Part shown: positions 62,879 through 64,000 of the stretch, in pieces | Numbering within the stretch: the first letter of the stretch is position 1 | How the letters are laid out: every line of letters begins with the position of its first letter | Assembly (NCBI GenBank): GCA_014378485.1 | Contig: JACMNO010000012.1 | Coordinates: 21,746-85,745, forward strand | DNA length: 64,000 nt | Source: Bacteroidia bacterium | Lineage (GTDB): Bacteria > Bacteroidota > Bacteroidia > B-17B0 > Aurantibacillaceae | Direction of reading: 5' to 3' | Notes under the pieces: model-generated | Seen by the model: only the letters and a program-made list of their open reading frames with translations | The model's database searches: none | Told to the model about the DNA's origin: nothing | Program-made: the position numbers and the translations under genes

Positions 62879-63196
62879 ATGAATATATATAATAAGGGAA
62901 CTATTGTAGAGTATTATACTAATCATCCAGACTGTAAGAATACATTAGAAAAATGGTATCATGATGTTTTAACGAAGGAATGGAAGAAACCAAATAGTGT
63001 AACTAAAGATTTTAATAAAGCCAGAACAATAAAAAATAACAGGGCTATTTTTGAAATTAATGGCAATGATTATAGATTGATAGCAGAATTAAATTATGAA
63101 AAAGGCTGGGTTTTTATAAAGTTTATAGGCACTCACGCTGAATATGATAAAGTAGATTCGGAAACGATAGATTTATATAAAAAGAAGAAAAAATAA
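62879..63196 (+). CDS. higB: HigB-family ribosome-dependent mRNA interferase
   Basis: 105 residues. DFNKARTIKNNRAIFEINGNDYRLIAELNYEKG and VFIKFIGTHAEYDKVD are HigB/RelE signatures. The toxin gene comes first and the antitoxin second, the usual higBA order. The final lysine-rich tail is normal for the family. Confidence 0.88.
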   Translation: MNIYNKGTIVEYYTNHPDCKNTLEKWYHDVLTKEWKKPNSVTKDFNKARTIKNNRAIFEINGNDYRLIAELNYEKGWVFIKFIGTHAEYDKVDSETIDLYKKKKK

Positions 63197-63228
63197 GCTA
63201 AAAAATTAAAGAAGTAAAAAAATTGAAA

Positions 63229-63585
63229 ATGGAACTTAAAATCATTAAAACAAAAAAAGACTACCATAAATCTTTAGCAAGATTTGCAGAAATTTTTTCG
63301 GCAAAGCATGGCTCTAAAGAAAGTAATGAAGCAGATATTTTAGCTTTATTAATTAAAGATTATGAAAACAAACATTTTGTTATTGATGCTCCAACTCCAA
63401 TAGAGGCTATTAAATATAGAATGGAACAACAAGGATTATCGAATCAGGATTTAGCAAAAATTCTTGGCTATAAAAGTAGAGTAAGTGATATTTTTCATAA
63501 TACACGAAAACTGAATTTGAAAATGATTCGCAAACTATATGAAACACTACATATTCCTTTAGAAACCTTAGTAAAGGAGTACTAA
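63229..63585 (+). CDS. higA: HigA-family antitoxin with XRE helix-turn-helix
   Basis: 118 residues from the ATG at 63229; a TTG two codons upstream is less likely. The C-terminal HTH reads LSNQDLAKILGYKSRVSDIFHNTRKLNLKMIRKLYETL. The N-terminal half is typical of HigA proteins of this group. It should bind HigB and the operator at 62821..62845. Confidence 0.88.
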   Translation: MELKIIKTKKDYHKSLARFAEIFSAKHGSKESNEADILALLIKDYENKHFVIDAPTPIEAIKYRMEQQGLSNQDLAKILGYKSRVSDIFHNTRKLNLKMIRKLYETLHIPLETLVKEY

Positions 63586-63627
63586 TAGGAGAATATAAAT
63601 TTTATATCGATTGGAAACACGAACATT

Positions 63628-63710
63628 TTACCCTGATTTTGTATTCAAATATTAAATACATTACCCTAATTTTGTATTAGTTTATTGAATAATTTACCCC
63701 AATTTTGAGG
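63628..63710. repeat. Three direct repeats with a 33-base period
   Basis: TTACCCTGATTTTGTATT, TTACCCTAATTTTGTATT and TTACCCCAATTTTGAGG start at 63628, 63661 and 63694, exactly 33 bases apart. The first two match at 17 of 18 bases. Such phased repeats occur at some transposon ends (IS21-like) and at replication or partition sites. No transposase gene is visible. Confidence 0.7.
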
Positions 63711-63772
63711 AATGTTGAAACGTACCGTGGTTAAATAGGGCTCACTCAATAAGTCAATTTTACTTTTTACTT

Positions 63773-63850
63773 TCTTTTTGCTTGGCCCTTCGACTGCGCT
63801 CAGGATAAACTGCAAAGAAACAATCACGCCTTGGCGTGACAAGGCGAAAG
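63773..63850. repeat. REP-like repeat region
   Basis: CCCTTCGACTGCGCTCAGGA is a frequent intergenic repeat motif in Bacteroidota. Just after it, TCACGCCTTGGCGTGA at 63824..63839 is a perfect hairpin. A small open frame (63760..63993, minus strand) covers this DNA but encodes only the typical repeat-derived residues YPERSRRA. I see no supported gene between 63586 and the window end. Confidence 0.6.
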
Positions 63851-64000
63851 ACCAACTCCCATTTTTTATCGCACAAAATGTCTCCGCAGTGCCGCCTAAA
63901 AAATCGTAGTTCGCTCTCTTTATTCATGTTGTTATTATTATGCTTTAGGAATAAATGAGTGCTCCGCAATTCGCCAAAAACAGCCGCACTCAAGCCATGG

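Noticed and set aside
63760..63993. A 77-codon minus-strand open frame
   Set aside because: It lies over REP-like repeat DNA and its C-terminal YPERSRRA is a common translation artefact of such repeats; no domain or start context supports it.

Overview
The window looks like a chromosomal segment of a low-GC Bacteroidota bacterium (Flavobacteriia/Sphingobacteriia-like). Four things point there: two large secreted proteins with C-terminal type IX secretion sorting domains, TAnnTTTG-type -7 boxes before several genes, few Shine-Dalgarno sites, and typical Bacteroidota families (DUF5522, THUMP-type RNA methyltransferase, WbqC, Mla/MCE lipid transport). I found no tRNA, rRNA, CRISPR array, integrase or complete insertion sequence.

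Layout. About 1-24800 is a surface-glycan locus, mostly on the minus strand. It holds six glycosyltransferases, a polysaccharide deacetylase, an O-acyltransferase, a Wzm/Wzt ABC exporter, methyltransferases, WbqC, two sugar aminotransferases (one WecE-like), two tandem beta-propeller glycosidase-like proteins, and a small acyl-chemistry block (FkbH-like HAD, acyl carrier protein, MaoC-like hydratase, SDR). A 1079-residue PKD/type IX cargo protein sits inside the locus. About 24880-26800 holds rdgB, preceded by a duplicated rdgB 5' end with an AbiEii-like toxin pair between the copies. About 26800-42400 holds housekeeping and envelope genes: asnB, an RNA methyltransferase, a VapC/DUF2281 pair, MlaFE, a universal stress protein, rpsP, a TPR lipoprotein, an Fe-S redox pair, an MCE protein, a membrane protein preceded in frame by a DUF5522 domain, an ACC deaminase-like enzyme and two surface proteins. 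About 42500-49200 holds two aldehyde dehydrogenases, thiL, a RidA-family probable 2-aminomuconate deaminase, an Mrr type IV restriction enzyme and slyD. About 49300-55760 holds mscL, an OmpA lipoprotein, rseP, dxr and hemH.

The most unusual region is 55615-59728. After the intact hemH, toxin-antitoxin modules (a RelE-like pseudogene with antitoxin, a COG1569 PIN pair, a VapC/DUF6364 pair, a DUF3368/UPF0175 pair, and a Fic remnant) are separated by four partial copies of the hemH 3' end. The rdgB locus shows the mirror arrangement, with a duplicated 5' end. In both places the modules lie antisense to the host gene and the host gene stays intact. This suggests that small toxin-antitoxin cassettes carrying a piece of the host gene insert by a Campbell-like event without a recombinase of their own.

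The window ends with a glycine-rich type IX cargo protein, a higBA module with a visible operator, and repeat-rich non-coding DNA. Several families of palindromic intergenic repeats (near 28.7, 34.1, 48.6, 54.6, 57.3 and 63.8 kb) indicate a genome rich in MITE/REP-like elements.
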